From positions 2,020,001 to 2,084,000 of the forward strand of contig JAFFSR010000316.1 in assembly GCA_017163975.1 (NCBI GenBank): DNA of 64,000 nucleotides. The letters are read 5' to 3'. The translations under genes were made by a program, and so were the position numbers. Shown piece after piece: positions 36,701 through 49,439 of the stretch. Origin of the DNA: Anastatus disparis (lineage: Eukaryota > Arthropoda > Insecta > Hymenoptera > Eupelmidae). Below the pieces are notes generated by a model, which saw nothing but the letters and a program-made list of their open reading frames with translations, was not told the DNA's origin and did not search any database. Position 1 is the stretch's first letter; each line of letters begins with the position of its first letter.

Positions 36701-39700
36701 TCTTGTTTCCTTTCAAGAAGTCTTTTCAAAGTCCTTTTAGTAAGGATTTATGTAATAACTTTTTTTCTCATCATAAGTTATTTCATGAAATATTTCAAAA
36801 AGATTTTAAAATTATTTCATGTATGATTTTTTGAAACTTCACCAAAATATTGCATGAATTATTTTATGAAAGTTTTTTGGTAGAATCTTGAAATCATTCG
36901 GTGAAAGAATAACTTAGATTATTTCAAAAATCTTTCTAAATTATTTTCTGATTATAATCGTTGGAAGATTTCTGAGTTCTTACTTGTTTCCTTTCAAGAA
37001 GTCTTTTCAAAGTCCTTTTAGTAAGGATTTATGTAATAACTTTTATTCTCATCATAAGTTATTTCATGAAATATTTCAAAAAAATTTCAAAATTATTTCA
37101 TGTATGATTTCTTGAGACTTTACCAAAATATTGCAGGAATTATTTCATGAAAGCTTTTTGAATGAATCTTGAAATTATTCGGTGAAAGAATAACTTAGAT
37201 CATTCCAAAAATCTTTCTAAATTATTTTCTGATTTTAATCGTTGGAAGATTTCTGAGTTCTTTCTTGTTTCCTTTCAAGAAGTCTTTTCAAAGTCCTTTG
37301 AGTATAGATTTATGTAATAACTTTTATTCTCATCATAAGTTATTTCATGAAATATTTCAAAAAGATTTTAAAATTATTTCATGTATGTTTTCTTGAGACT
37401 TTACCAAAATATTACATGAATTATTTCATAAAAGATTTTTGGAAGAATCTTGAAATTATTCGGTGAAAGAATAACTTGAATTATTCCAAAAGTCTTTCTA
37501 AATTATTTTACGACTGAAACCTTCGAAAGATTTCTGAGTTATTCCTTGTTTCCTTTCAAGAAGTCTTTTCAAAGTCCTTCCAGTAAGGATTCATGTAATA
37601 ACTATTATTCTCATCATAAGTTATTTCATGAAAGATTTCAAAAAGATTTCAAAATTATTTCATGTAAGATTTCTTGAGACTTTACAAAAATATTGCGGGA
37701 ATTATTTCATGAAAGCTTTTTGGAAGAATCTTGAAATTATTCGGTGAAAGAATAACTTAGATTATTCCAAAAATCTTTCTAAATTATTTTCTGATTTTAA
37801 TCGTTGGAAGATTTCTGAGTTCTTTCTTGTTTCCTTTCAAGAAGTCTTTTCAAAGTCCTTTTAGTAAGGATTTATGTAATAACTTTTTTTCTCATCATAA
37901 GTTATTTCATGAAATATTTCAAAAAGATTTTAAAATTATTTCATGTATGTTTTCTTGAGACTTTACCAAAATATTACATGAATTATTTCATAAAAGCTTT
38001 TTGGAAGAATCTTGAAATTATTCGGTGAAAGAATAACTTGAATTATTCCAAAAATCTTTCTAAATTATTTTACGACTGAAACCTTCGAAAGATTTCTGAG
38101 TTATTTCTTGTTTCCTTTCAAGAAGTCTTTTCAAAGTCCTTTCAGTAAGGATTCATGTAATAACTTTTATTCTTATCATAAGTTATTTCATGAAAGATTT
38201 CAAAAAGATTTCAAAATTATTTCATGTATGATTTTTTGAAACTTTACCAAAATATTGCATGAATTATTTCATGAAAGTTTTTTGGTAGAATCTTGAAATC
38301 ATTCGGTGAAAGAATAACTTAGATTATTTCAAAAATCTTTCTAAATTATTTTCTGATTTTAATCGTTGGAAGATTTCTGAGTTCTTTCTTGTTTCCTTTC
38401 AAGAAGTCTTTTCAAAGTCCTTTTAGTAAGGATTTATGTAATAACTTTTATTCTCATCATAAGTTATTTCATGAAATATTTCAAAAAAATTTCAAAATTA
38501 TTTCATGTATGATTTCTTGAGACTTTACCAAAATATTGCAGGAATTATTTCATGAAAGCTTTTTGAATGAATCTTGAAATTATTCGGTGAAAGAATAACT
38601 TAGATCATTCCAAAAATCTTTCTAAATTATTTTCTGATTTTAATCGTTGGAAGATTTCTGAGTTCTTTCTTGTTTCCTTTCAAGAAGTCTTTTCAAAGTC
38701 CTTTGAGTATAGATTTATGTAATAACTTTTTTTCTCATCATAAGTTATTTCATGAAAGATTTCAAAAAGATTTCAAAATTATTTCATGTATGATTTCTTG
38801 AAACTTTACCAAAATATTGCATGAATTATTTCATGAAAGTTTTTTGGTAGAATCTTGAAATCATTCGGTGAAAGAATAACTTAGATTATTTCAAAAATCT
38901 TTCTAAATTATTTTCTGATTTTAATCGTTGGAAGATTTCTGAGTTCTTACTTGTTTCCTTTCAAGAAGTCTTTTCAAAGTCCTTTTAGTAAGGATTTATG
39001 TAATAACTTTTATTCTCATCATAAGTTATTTCATGAAATATTTCAAAAAAATTTCAAAATTATTTCATGTATGATTTCTTGAGACTTTACCAAAATATTG
39101 CAGGAATTATTTCATGAAAGCTTTTTGAATGAATCTTGAAATTATTCGGTGAAAGAATAACTTAGATCATTCCAAAAATCTTTCTAAATTATTTTCTGAT
39201 TTTAATCGTTGGAAGATTTCTGAGTTCTTACTTGTTTCCTTTCAAGAAGTCTTTTCAAAGTCCTTTTAGTAAGGATTTATGTAATAACTTTTTTTCTCAT
39301 CATAAGTTATTTCATGAAATATTTCAAAAAGATTTTAAAATTATTTCATGTATGTTTTCTTGAGACTTTACCAAAATATTACATGAATTATTTCATAAAA
39401 GCTTTTTGGAAGAATCTTGAAATTATTCGGTGAAAGAATAACTTGAATTATTCCAAAAATCTTTCTAAATTATTTTACGACTCAAACCTTCGAAAGATTT
39501 CTGAGTTATTTCTTGTTTCCTTTCAAGAAGTCTTTTCAAAGTCCTTTCAGTAAGGATTCATGTAATAACTTTTATTCTCATCAAAAGTTATTTCATGAAA
39601 GATTTCAAAAAGATTTCAAAATTATTCCATGTAAGATTTCTTGAGACTTTACCAAAATATTGCAGGAATTATTTCATGAAAGCTTTTTGGAAGAATCTTG

Positions 39701-42085
39701 AAATTATTCGGTGAAAGAATAACTTAGATTATTCCAAAAATCTTTCTAAATTATTTTACGACTGAAACCTTCGAAAGATTTCTGAGTTATTTCTTGTTTC
39801 CTTTCAAGAAGTCTTTTCAAAGTCCTTCCAGTAAGGATTCATGTAATAACTATTATTCTCATCATAAGTTATTTCATGAAAGATTTCAAAAAGATTTCAA
39901 AATTATTTCATGTAAGATTTCTTGAGACTTTACAAAAATATTGCGGGAATTATTTCATGAAAGCTTTTTGGAAGAATCTTGAAATTATTCGGTGAAAGAA
40001 TAACTTAGATTATTCCAAAAATCTTTCTGAATTATTTTACGACTGAAATCTTCGAAAGATTTCTGAGTTCTTTCTTGTTTCCTTTCAAGAAGTCTTTTCA
40101 AAGTCCTTTCAGTAAGGATTCATGTAATAACTTTTATTCTCATCATAAGTTATTTCATGAAATATTTCAAAAAAATTTCAAAATTATTTCATGTATGATT
40201 TCTTGAGACTTTACCAAAATATTGCAGGAATTATTTCATGAAAGCTTTTTGAATGAATCTTGAAATTATTCGGTGAAAGAATAACTTAGATCATTCCAAA
40301 AATCTTTCTAAATTATTTTCTGATTTTAATCGTTGGAAGATTTCTGAGTTCTTTCTTGTTTCCTTTCAAGAAGTCTTTTCAAAGTCCTTTGAGTATAGAT
40401 TTATGTAATAACTTTTTTTCTCATCATAAGTTATTTCATGAAATATTTCAAAAAGATTTTAAAATTATTTCATGTATGTTTTCTTGAGACTTTACCAAAA
40501 TATTACATGAATTATTTCATAAAAGCTTTTTGGAAGAATCTTGAAATTATTCGGTGAAAGAATAACTTGAATTATTCCAAAAATCTTTCTAAATTATTTT
40601 ACGACTGAAACCTTCGAAAGATTTCTGAGTTATTTCTTGTTTCCTTTCAAGAAGTCTTTTCAAAGTCCTTTCAGTAAGGATTCATGTAATAACTATTATT
40701 CTCATCATAAGTTATTTCATGAAAGATTTCAAAAAGATTTCAAAATTATTTCATGTAAGATTTCTTGAGACTTTACAAAAATATTGCGGGAATTATTTCA
40801 TGAAAGCTTTTTGGAAGAATCTTGAAATTATTCGGTGAAAGAATAACTTAGATTATTCCAAAAATCTTTCTGAATTATTTTACGACTGAAATCTTCGAAA
40901 GATTTCTGAGTTATTTCTTGTTTCCTTTCAAGAAGTCTTTTCAAAGTCCTTTCAGTAAGGATTCATGTAATAACTTTTATTCTCATCATAAGTTATTTCA
41001 TGAAAGATTTCAAAAAGATTTTAAAATTATTTCATGTATGATTTCTCGAGACTTTACCAAAATATTACATGAATTATTTCATAAAAGCTTTTTGGAAGAA
41101 TCTTGAAATTATTCGGTGAAAGAATAACTTAGATTATTCCAAAAATCTTTCTAAATTATTTTCTGATTTTAATCGTTGGAAGATTTCTGAGTTCTTTCTT
41201 GTTTCCTTTCAAGAAGTCTTTTCAAAGTCCTTTGAGTATAGATTTATGTAATAACTTTTTTTCTCATCATAAGTTATTTCATGAAATATTTCAAAAAGAT
41301 TTTAAAATTATTTCATGTATGTTTTCTTGAGACTTTACCAAAATATTACATGAATTATTTCATAAAAGCTTTTTGGAAGAATCTTGAAATCATTCGGTGA
41401 AAGAATAACTTGAATTATTCCAAAAATCTTTCTAAATTATTTTACGACTGAAACCTTCGAAAGATTTCTGAGTTATTTCTTGTTTCCTTTCAAGAAGTCT
41501 TTTCAAAGTCCTTTCAGTAAGGATTCATGTAATAACTATTATTCTCATCATAAGTTATTTCATGAAAGATTTCAAAAAGATTTCAAAATTATTTCATGTA
41601 AGATTTCTTGAGACTTTACAAAAATATTGCGGGAATTATTTCATGAAAGCTTTTTGGAAGAATCTTGAAATTATTTGGTGAAAGAATAACTTAGATTATT
41701 CCAAAAATCTTTCTGAATTATTTTACGACTGAAATCTTCGAAAGATTTCTGAGTTATTTCTTGTTTCCTTTCAAGAAGTCTTTTCAAAGTCCTTTCAGTA
41801 AGGATTCATGTAATAACTTTTATTCTCATCATAAGTTATTTCATGAAAGATTTCAAAAAGATTTCAAAATTATTTCATGTATGATTTCTTGAGACTTTAC
41901 CAAAATATTGCAGGAATTATTTCATGAAAGCTTTTTGGTAGAATCTTGAAATCATTCGGTGAAAGAATAACTTAGATTATTTCAAAAATCTTTCTAAATT
42001 ATTTTCTGATTTTAATCGTTGGAAGATTTCTGAGTTCTTTCTTGTTTCCTTTCAAGAAGTCTTTCCAAAGTCCTTTCAGTAAGGA
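24718..42085. repeat. 281-bp satellite array, about 60 monomers, with 4.15-kb higher-order repeat
   Basis: Landmark CTTGTTTCCTTTCAAGAAGT recurs at 25025, 25306, 25587, 25868, 26149 and onward, period 281 bp. Monomers differ by sub-type (GTAAGGATTC versus GTATAGATTT after the AAAGTCCTTT word), and the order of sub-types repeats every ~4.15 kb for the first two units. The third unit has lost about 841 bp, close to three monomers. Each monomer holds several TTATTTCATGAAAG-like words. Open frames of 62-71 aa recur in identical register in several monomers; they are satellite translation, with no start context or domain. Confidence 0.95.
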
Positions 42086-42294
42086 TTCTATATTATTACT
42101 TGTAATATTTCATGAAATTATTTCAAAATTCTTTCATGCTGTGTGGGATAAAATTAATTATTTCTCATTAAAAAAAAAATTGCTTTTTGTAATACGAGAT
42201 GGAGCTATCTCTTTATTTTTTGCTACAGTTATTAGTTATTGCAAAAAAAAATCAATTCTTTGAATAAAAAAGGACAGATATATTCGACCTGCTT

Positions 42295-42520
42295 TTAAGA
42301 GCAGGCCGAAGCAGATTTGATACCAACTAAGATTCGAAAATCCGTTCTTTAATTTTCTCCTGCTATACGTAACGAAATGGATTCAAATTTTAATTACATT
42401 CACGAAATTAATTTGTCTATAGCGCTCAATAAAAATAACTGAAAAAAATTTCCAAAAAATTTAAAATTTTTACTACAGCTCTTCAAGTTGGTATCAAATC
42501 TGTTCCGGCCTACTCGTAAA
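42295..42520. mobile_element. Small TTAA foldback, GAGCAGGCCG ends
   Basis: 226 bp; ends TTAAGAGCAGGCCGAAGCAG and, reverse-complemented, TTTACGAGTAGGCCGGAACA; both arms continue with GATTTGATACCAACT. The left TTAA is the right TTAA of the 18.8-kb structure; the right one has decayed to GTAAA. Non-coding. Confidence 0.75.
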
Positions 42521-42770
42521 AGATACTTGAATACTTTTTGGGATTATATGTATTATAAACAACTTTTTTATCAAAAATTGTAAACAATATGCAATATTTA
42601 TTTATCACCAATAATTCGCTAGTATATTGGATGATCAAGCTCGTAAAATCTGTTATGATCAAACCGAATACTTTATTGGTCAAACAGAACAATGAAAACG
42701 CTTAACTCTTTCAGGAATAGCTTCAGATCTCATATTTTGTGCACTATTTATACGCGATGTTTAATGGCTA
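42521..42770. other. Spacer
   Basis: AT-rich; a 60-aa minus ORF here (42510-42692) has no support. Nothing recognised. Confidence 0.5.
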
Positions 42771-43163
42771 CCCTACTAAAAAATGTCAGGTGAAAAATCA
42801 CCTGATTTTTCACTTGATTTCTCACCTGATTTCTCATGCCAAAATCTCATGTGACTATTAGCGTAAAAAAACTAAGTTCCAAACCTATCGAAAAATTCTA
42901 AGTTTTTATCACGGAAAACAACATTGAGAAGTATGATTCTTTTTTCATTTTTCATAATTTGAAATTGATTTTTTATACGTAGAATTTCAATTTTTTAATT
43001 TCATTTTTCTGGTCATAGAAATAAATTTCAAACCACTCTAAAAATTATAAGTCCCGATCTTATAATTTTTAACACAAGCCTCTTTTATTTACGTGAGAGA
43101 GAGAGAAAGAGAGAGAAAAACATCAAAAACACATGCACAAGAAGCCTCTTTTATTTTTTTATA

Positions 43164-43733
43164 CACGGAGAGAAAAATCAGGTTATTATCCCATGAAATT
43201 TCAAGTGATTATCACACGATATTTTTTCACCTAATATTATCGAAGAAGATGGCGGTGCATCATGTTAAAATTACTTGAGGCCCACCGGATTTTCACGTGG
43301 CACTCGAGTGAATTCATCAGTGGTGCGGCCGACCAGTAGCACGGACTTTGAAAGGAGATAGAGAGGGAGAGAGAGAGAGAAACAAAGTAACCAAAGGGTT
43401 TAGCTTATAAAAATCGACATACCCCCACTCTACTCGCACAGTATGTGTATTCTAACTGACTGCTGCTATGAATATACACATATTCTTTACTCTCTCTCTC
43501 TCTCTTTCAAAGCCCGTGCTACTAGATCGGCCCTACCACCGTTAAATTCACTTGAGTTCCACGTGAAAATCCCGTGAGCGTCCAAGTAATAATAACATGG
43601 CACCTATAGCATTTTAAGTTAGATGCTATTCTGATTAAATTAACTTCATTTCATGAGAATCTTACATGAAGAATCATATAATTTTAACGTGTTAAATTTA
43701 TCATGAGAAAATAACCTGATTTTTCTCTCCGTG
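43164..43733. mobile_element. CACGGAG TIR element nested in the left arm
   Basis: 570 bp flanked by TA (43162-43163, 43734-43735). Ends CACGGAGAGAAAAATCAGGT and the exact complement. The right arm of the host palindrome (near 44310-44318) keeps the uninterrupted TATACACTAT sequence, so this is a proven TA insertion. The interior has further inverted words (TTCACGTGGCACTCGAGTGA versus its partner near 43550) around (GA)n/(CT)n runs. Non-coding. Confidence 0.9.
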
Positions 43734-43857
43734 TACACTATGAGTTGAATTAAAATGGAAAAAAAGTGTGTACATACTTTTGATAAAACTACACTATTTA
43801 TAAGTTAAGATTTTAAAGTTTTTATTGTCGTGACCATGTGCGTTCGTTGTTCCTTTA

Positions 43858-44182
43858 CACTAGAAAAAGCAACACATTTAGTAAAATGTTCCTGAGCATT
43901 GTCTCAATATAATACATCTCTCATCGTACTTTTTAAAATACAATTCGCTCAAATTTATATAAACGTAACGTGCACAGTATCGCTTGTCTTTTCTTTCTTG
44001 TTATGAGAGAAACATAGACAGAATACAATAGTTCATAAATACGAGCGTATATTTCTTTTAGCAATAGTTTGCGTTAGGCCAAGTCTGTTGTCGAGAGATA
44101 TTTTCGCTTGAGGCACGAGAGGTGCCGACAGGAGGCGCATGAGTCGTTTCAGCTATAGCTAAATGTGTTGCTTTTTCTAGTG
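43858..44182. mobile_element. CACTAGAAAAAGC TIR element at the palindrome centre
   Basis: 325 bp flanked by TA (43856-43857, 44183-44184). Ends CACTAGAAAAAGCAACACAT and, reverse-complemented, the same. It sits exactly where the host palindrome turns: left flank GTTGTTCCTT, right flank AAGGAACAAC. Non-coding. Confidence 0.9.
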
Positions 44183-44884
44183 TAAAGGAACAACGGACGC
44201 ACGTGGTTACGATAGTACAAACTTTAAAATCTTAACTTATAAATAGTGTAGTTTTATCAATAGTATGTACACACTTTTTTTCCATTTTAATTCAACTCAT
44301 AAATAGTGTATAAAAGAATAAAAGAGGCTTCTTGTGCATGTGTTTTTGATGTTTTTCTCTCTCTTTCTCTCTCTCTCACGTAAATAAAAGAGGCTTGTGT
44401 TAAAAATTATAAGATCGGGACTTATAATTTTTAGAGTGGTTTGAAATTTATTTCTATGACCAGAAAAATGAAATTAAAAAATTGAAATTCTACGTATAAA
44501 AAATCAATTTCAAATTATGAAAAATGAAAAAAGAATCATACTTCTCAATGTTGTTTTCCGTGATAAAAACTTAGAATTTTTCGATAGGTTTGGAACTTAG
44601 TTTTTTTACGCTAATAGTCACATGAGATTTTGGCATGAGAAATCAGGTGAGAAATCAAGTGAAAAATCAGGTGATTTTTCACCTGACATTTTTTAGTAGG
44701 GTAAACCAATGTCTCAACAGTGTATGTAACATCATTTCAAACAGCATATAAATTTTTTCGGGAATATATTTTAAAAACAAGTAAATACGTTTTTCAGAAA
44801 CTTTAATAGTGATCGTTAATGCTATATGATCCTTTATCAAGTTTTCTATTATAACCAGTAAAAGTGAGAAATTTAAAACTTTAC

Positions 44885-45034
44885 CATTCATTAATTGTTC
44901 CTTATTTTTTATTCTACTCCTTTTTTGATATATTAAGTTTGGTGACTCGTGTGCAGCATTATCTAATGTAGTCTTTTCTTCACTTGTAAGTGAGTCGGTG
45001 AATACTTTCCGTACACATTTAGTATGACTAGTCC
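44885..45034 (-). CDS. Candidate internal exon of an unknown gene
   Basis: Minus-strand open segment of 150 nt between acceptor GGATTTATATAG (45035 side) and donor AATG then GTAAAG (44884 side). It is symmetric (phase 1 in, phase 1 out). Translation begins TSHTKCVRKVFTDSLTSEEK, continues through NAAHESPNLIYQKRSRIKNK and ends EQLMN. I do not recognise the family. The reading frame remains open on both sides to 45086 and 44679, but the flanks look intronic (AT-rich, hydrophobic translation), and the downstream end runs into the 42771-44701 element. The exit phase fits the candidate exon at 17159-17454. Confidence 0.5.
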
Positions 45035-45201
45035 CTATATAAATCCATAAAATAATGTTATACAGAATATATGAGAAATCGTACAAAAATAATTTTATTA
45101 TGTATAGGAGTTTAGTTTATATATTAAAAACGTTGTATACAATCCTCTTTTAGATTAATAAAATACAAGCTTAACAATAAAATAAGATTTTTATTTCCTA
45201 T

Positions 45202-45544
45202 AAATAGTATATTACGATACGTGCGCGGTAAATAGCACATTATTAGACGGCGCGTAGTTAGCACCCGAGCAAAGCAAGGGCAATACCGTAGCGCTGCTAA
45301 TAATGTATTATATATTATTTTTCCTCATACGTGCTGGGTAAGTGGCCTATAGCGCATGCGTTTTCGGGGTGGTAAGTACCTAATAGCGCGCGCCGCGTGT
45401 GTTTTGTCTTTGAAGCGTGTGTTCAAGTAAAAAGCGTTAGGTTATAAAAAATAACGTCACGAAAATCCGTTAATTAATGAAAAAAAGAAAACCACGATTT
45501 TGTTTGTATATGCATAAGTAGCGTCGCGCGGGCGAAGATGATAG

Positions 45545-45577
<33 letters not shown>

Positions 45578-46030
45578 CTTTATCGAAAGAAAACAAGACA
45601 CGCAAGAATGTGTTTGAGAGTCAGTTGTACGGCAGATATGAGAGAGTGAGAGAGAGAGTGAGAGAATGCTATATCAAAAGGAAACAAAACACGTAGGAAC
45701 ATGCACGAGTTTCTATGTAGAAGTCAGTTGTGTGCTAGCTTCTTGATGAAAGTTGTTGACGATGCAAAAAAAAATATTTTTATGAAATGCTTTTTTTTTA
45801 TTTATATATTAATTTTTTTAAATGTGGGGGGCTTCGCCCACAACCCCCCCTTTCCGCGCCCTAACATGTCACTCTCTCTCTTACACCCAGCACTTATGAG
45901 AAAAAATAGTATGTGAATCTCGTTCGGTTTAGTTGACTATTGCGTTACTCGGGCAATGGCACTACTCGCTATGCTCGTGCACCAACTTGCCTTCGTGCGC
46001 AATAGTCAACTAAACCTTACTCGTTACACA
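45202..46030. repeat. GC-richer repeat region, CAAGTGCGCG family, with GA runs
   Basis: Starts AAATAGTATATTACGATACG like 22347 and 3673. It contains CGCGCGCC-type words, (GA)n at 45545-45568, and a ~115-bp direct repeat around AGAGAATGCT(T/A)TATC (45542-45730). Near the right end a hairpin has perfect 19-bp arms, GGTTTAGTTGACTATTGCG (45926-45944 with 45998-46016). The 71-aa ORF at 45701-45916 lies inside and has no domain. Transposon family not identified. Confidence 0.5.
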
Positions 46031-47439
46031 ATATACTATTATTGCACGTGTGAGATAAATCCGCCACCCGTGATTTATACTCTAAAAATTCAATATTGAA
46101 AAAACATACTCCACGAATTATAATTCCTACATAAAAACAAATGCTGTATACCCACACAGCATGAAATATTGCAGTGAAACTTTCACTGAAATATTGTGCT
46201 GAAATATTGTCACAAGATTGCAGCAATCTTGTCTTAACATTGCTAAGAGGTTTCATGAAACATTTCAGTGTGATATTGCTGCAAACTTGCTACAAGGTTA
46301 CAGAAAATAATTCAAGCAATATTGCAAGGAACCTTTCATGAAAGGTTGCAGCGAGGTTTCTGCAAGGTATTATAAAACATTTCATGAAATATTGCAAGAA
46401 ACCTTTCATGAGAGGTTGCAGCGAGGTTTCTGCAAGATTTTAGAAACAATTCATGAAATATTGCAAGAAAACTTTCATGACATGTTTCAGCGAGGTTTCC
46501 AGCAAGATTTAGAAAACATTTCATAGAATATTGCAAGAAACCTTTCATGAAAGGTTGCAGCGAGGTTTCTGAAAGATTTTAGGAATATTTCATGAAATAT
46601 TGCAAGAAACCTTTTATGAAAGGTTGCATAGAGGTTTCCAGCAAAATTTAGAAAACATTTTATAAAATATTGCAAGGAACCTTTCATGAAAGGTTGCAGC
46701 AAGGTTTCTGCAAGGTTTTAGAAATATTTCATGAAATTTCGCAAGAAACCTTTCATGAAAGATTGCAGCGAGGTTTCTGTAAGATTTTAGAAATATTTCA
46801 TGAAATATTGCAAGAAAACTTTCACGAAACGTTGCAGCGAGGTTTTCAGCACGATTTAGAAATTATTTCATGGAATATTGCAAGGAACCTTTCATGAAAG
46901 GTTGCAGCAAGGTTTCTGCAAGATTTTAGAAACATTTCATGAAATATTGGACGAAAACTTTCACGACATGTTTCAGCGAGGTTTTCAGAAAAATTTAGAA
47001 AACATTTCATGGAATATTGCAAGGAACCTTTCATGGAAGGTTGCAGCAAGTTTTGTGCAAGATTTTAGAAATATTTCATGAAATATTGCAAGAAACCTTT
47101 CATGAAAGGTTGCAGCGCGGTTTCTGTAAGACTTTAAAAACATATCATGAAATATCCCAACAAGCAAACGGTGTCAAAGAGAGAATTAAAAAAGAATTCT
47201 TTATGTATACTTTCGTAAACGAAAGTATCAATAAAGAGTTCTTAATGATTGCTTTGTTTATTCGCGAATGTCCGACCACTTTAGTTTTTAAAGTATTCAC
47301 AAAGTATTCTTAAACAATTCTTTTGATTGAATCACATTCTCAAAATACTTTTTTTAATCATCAAATTATAAATAATCCTTCTATTTTACATGATTATGAA
47401 AAACAAAAAATGTTATAATTTATTAAAAATAAGCTATTA

Positions 47440-47500
47440 AATTTAAAAAAAAAAAAAAAATTATTTGTTCGAGATTCGAACCACGGTTTTTGAGGATGTT
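47440..47500 (-). repeat. Relic of a tRNA-like B box
   Basis: On the minus strand the sequence reads CCGTGGTTCGAATCTCGAAC next to an A/T run; it contains a perfect GGTTCGAATC B-box core without a recognisable A box. Probably the stub of another SINE just upstream of the intact one. Confidence 0.4.
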
Positions 47501-47526
47501 AAACAAAATAAAAAAAAAAACTGTTG

Positions 47527-48001
47527 AAAGAGCGTCAGTGGCGTAACCGGCTAAGGCGCACGCCTTATACGGTCTCTACACTTTCGCTCCAAGCGGTCAG
47601 GGGTTCGATTCCCGGTGAAAACACCTGAAATTTTTTTCAGGCTTTTTTCATCGGAAAAAGAATCTCTGAGTGCGATGGGATTATGTTCCTGGCGTGGGTT
47701 TTCTCCTGGGGGAGTTTTCCCTACGTCACAGGTCTAAAAAGCCTGGGCAAATGCGAGAACCGACTGTAGAAATCTGCTTACCGACTGCTCTTGGAACGCG
47801 GCAGTCCATGATTTCTCAGGGATTGGGTAATTTAGCTTAGCTAAAAACGAGGATCTGAAACTAGTTTAAGATAAAAAAGAGGTTAGGTAGGAACATCCTC
47901 ACACAGAGGTGGTGCGGGATGCCGGTATATAGCCGATAGGCTGGGAATACCAGGGGCCACTAGGGCAGCATATGAAAAAAAAAAAAAAAAAAAAAAAAAA
48001 A
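47527..48001 (+). mobile_element. tRNA-derived SINE, family B
   Basis: About 475 bp. The tRNA-like head has A-box-like GTGGCGTAACCGGCTAAGGC and a B box GGGTTCGATTCCC, with a long variable region between them, followed by a ~360-bp body and a 29-base A tail. An A-run plus CTGTTG stands on both sides (ending 47526 and 48008), the target duplication. Body sequence differs from family A (784, 16574). The intact boxes and long pure A tail suggest a fairly young copy. Confidence 0.9.
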
Positions 48002-49439
48002 ACTGTTGCCCATGACTTAGCCTACTTGGCTACCAACTCATCTGTTAATAAATTCTCGAAACTTGTACATGTTCATTGGTATAAGCATAAGAAATGTTAG
48101 TAAATTTGTTAATTAATTATTTATGGTTAATAATATTAGCCAAACTACATTTTTATTTGGATAATTTAAATAAAAATTTATTAAATATTCAAGAGATACC
48201 TTAATTTGATAAAAGAAATTTTTTGTGAAGTCATGGTTAATTTAATTTAAATTGAAGAATGTTTAGATATTTGTTTAAATTCTCAAAATGAGAATTTATT
48301 TAAAACATACTTAAAATATTTATATATTTTGTTTCATAAAATGTTAACAATTTTTTCGTTCAAAATAGATAAAAAATATTTAAATTATTAGATGATTAAT
48401 TAAATTGAATTTTTCCAATTTATAAAATTATCAGGAATTTCAAGTTTTCAATTTTGAATTTCATGAAAATCAAAATTAAAAATGATTTTAAAACAACCTG
48501 AAAAGCGATAAAATATCCATTACATCTTTCGATTTTTGAAAGTGACTAAGTTACTAGAAAATCAGTGTTTCAAAAGTAAACTTTTTGACTACTTTATGAA
48601 TACTTTGGATTATGATTACTTTTTCAAAAAAGAATTTTTTATGAATACTTTCTTAACCCTTTTAAAATATTTATACAGATACGTTGAAGAGTTATTTTTT
48701 ATTTAAATTTTGTGGAAGAATAATTTGTGAATATTTTATGAATACTTTATTAATATATTTTATTAACTTCAGAGCGGACATTCGTGAATTCTTAAAGAAT
48801 TCTTTTTTCCAGATGTGCTTATTGGGATTGCAAGAAAACTTTTATTACATGTTTCAGCGGGATTTTCAGCAAGATTTAGACAACATTTTGATGGAATATT
48901 GCATCGAACTTTCTATGAAAGATTGCAGCGAGCTTTTTGCAAGATTTTAGAAACATTTTATAAAATATTGCAAGAAACCTTCCATGAAAGGTTTCAGTCA
49001 GGTTCCTAGCAAGATTTGGGGAACATTTTACGAAATATCGCAAGAGACCTTTGATGAAAGGTTGCAGCAAGGTTCGTGCAAGATTTTAGAAACATTTTAC
49101 GAAATATTGCAAGATACCTTTTATGAAAGGTTTCAACGAGGTTTCCAGCAAAATTTGATGAATATATTTTATGAAATATTACGAGGTATCTTTTGTTAAA
49201 AGTTGCAGTAAGATTTCTGCAAGGTTTTTGACAAGATTTCTAAGATATCACAAAAAATATTGCTATGTACATTTCGCCAATGGTTATTACCATATTTTTG
49301 GCAATCTTTATATTAAATATTCCAGAAAAGCGTTTCACAAAAAGTATCAGCAAAGTTTCATGAATAATTTCAAAATGAAATTGCAGCAAACCTTTCATAA
49401 ACAGTTTCAGCAATAATTCCGCAAGTTTTTATAAAAGAT

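Larger units (their letters stand above)
42771..44701. mobile_element. 1.93-kb CCCTA-ended palindrome with two nested insertions
   Basis: Flanked by TA (42769-42770, 44702-44703). Ends CCCTACTAAAAAATGTCAGG in both directions; arms stay nearly identical for several hundred bases, including GAGA-rich and GTGTGTACATAC words. Without its two younger insertions (43164-43733, 43858-44182) the element would be about 1.03 kb with its centre at CCTTTAAAGG. Related ends occur at 2953 and 58294. Non-coding. Confidence 0.9.
47156..48826. mobile_element. CCCAAYAAGC TIR element inserted in the 70-bp satellite
   Basis: 1,671 bp. Ends CCCAACAAGCAAACGGTGTC and, reverse-complemented, CCCAATAAGCACATCTGGAA; subterminal words such as GAATGTCCG appear inverted in both arms. 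AT is found on both sides (47154-47155, 48827-48828), and the satellite consensus GAAATATTGCAAG has a single AT there, so AT was duplicated. It contains the SINE at 47527-48001. No transposase ORF. Confidence 0.8.

Noticed and set aside
27553..42263. Recurrent 62-73-aa ORFs beginning FPFKKSFQSP
   Set aside because: Same frame of the 281-bp satellite monomer repeated; starts are TTG and there is no gene context.
47540..47620. Functional tRNA gene (intact B box)
   Set aside because: No acceptor-stem pairing; the head continues into a SINE body with poly-A tail and target duplication.
46336..49416. Many 60-98-aa ORFs on both strands
   Set aside because: Frames of the 70-bp satellite; overlapping on opposite strands.
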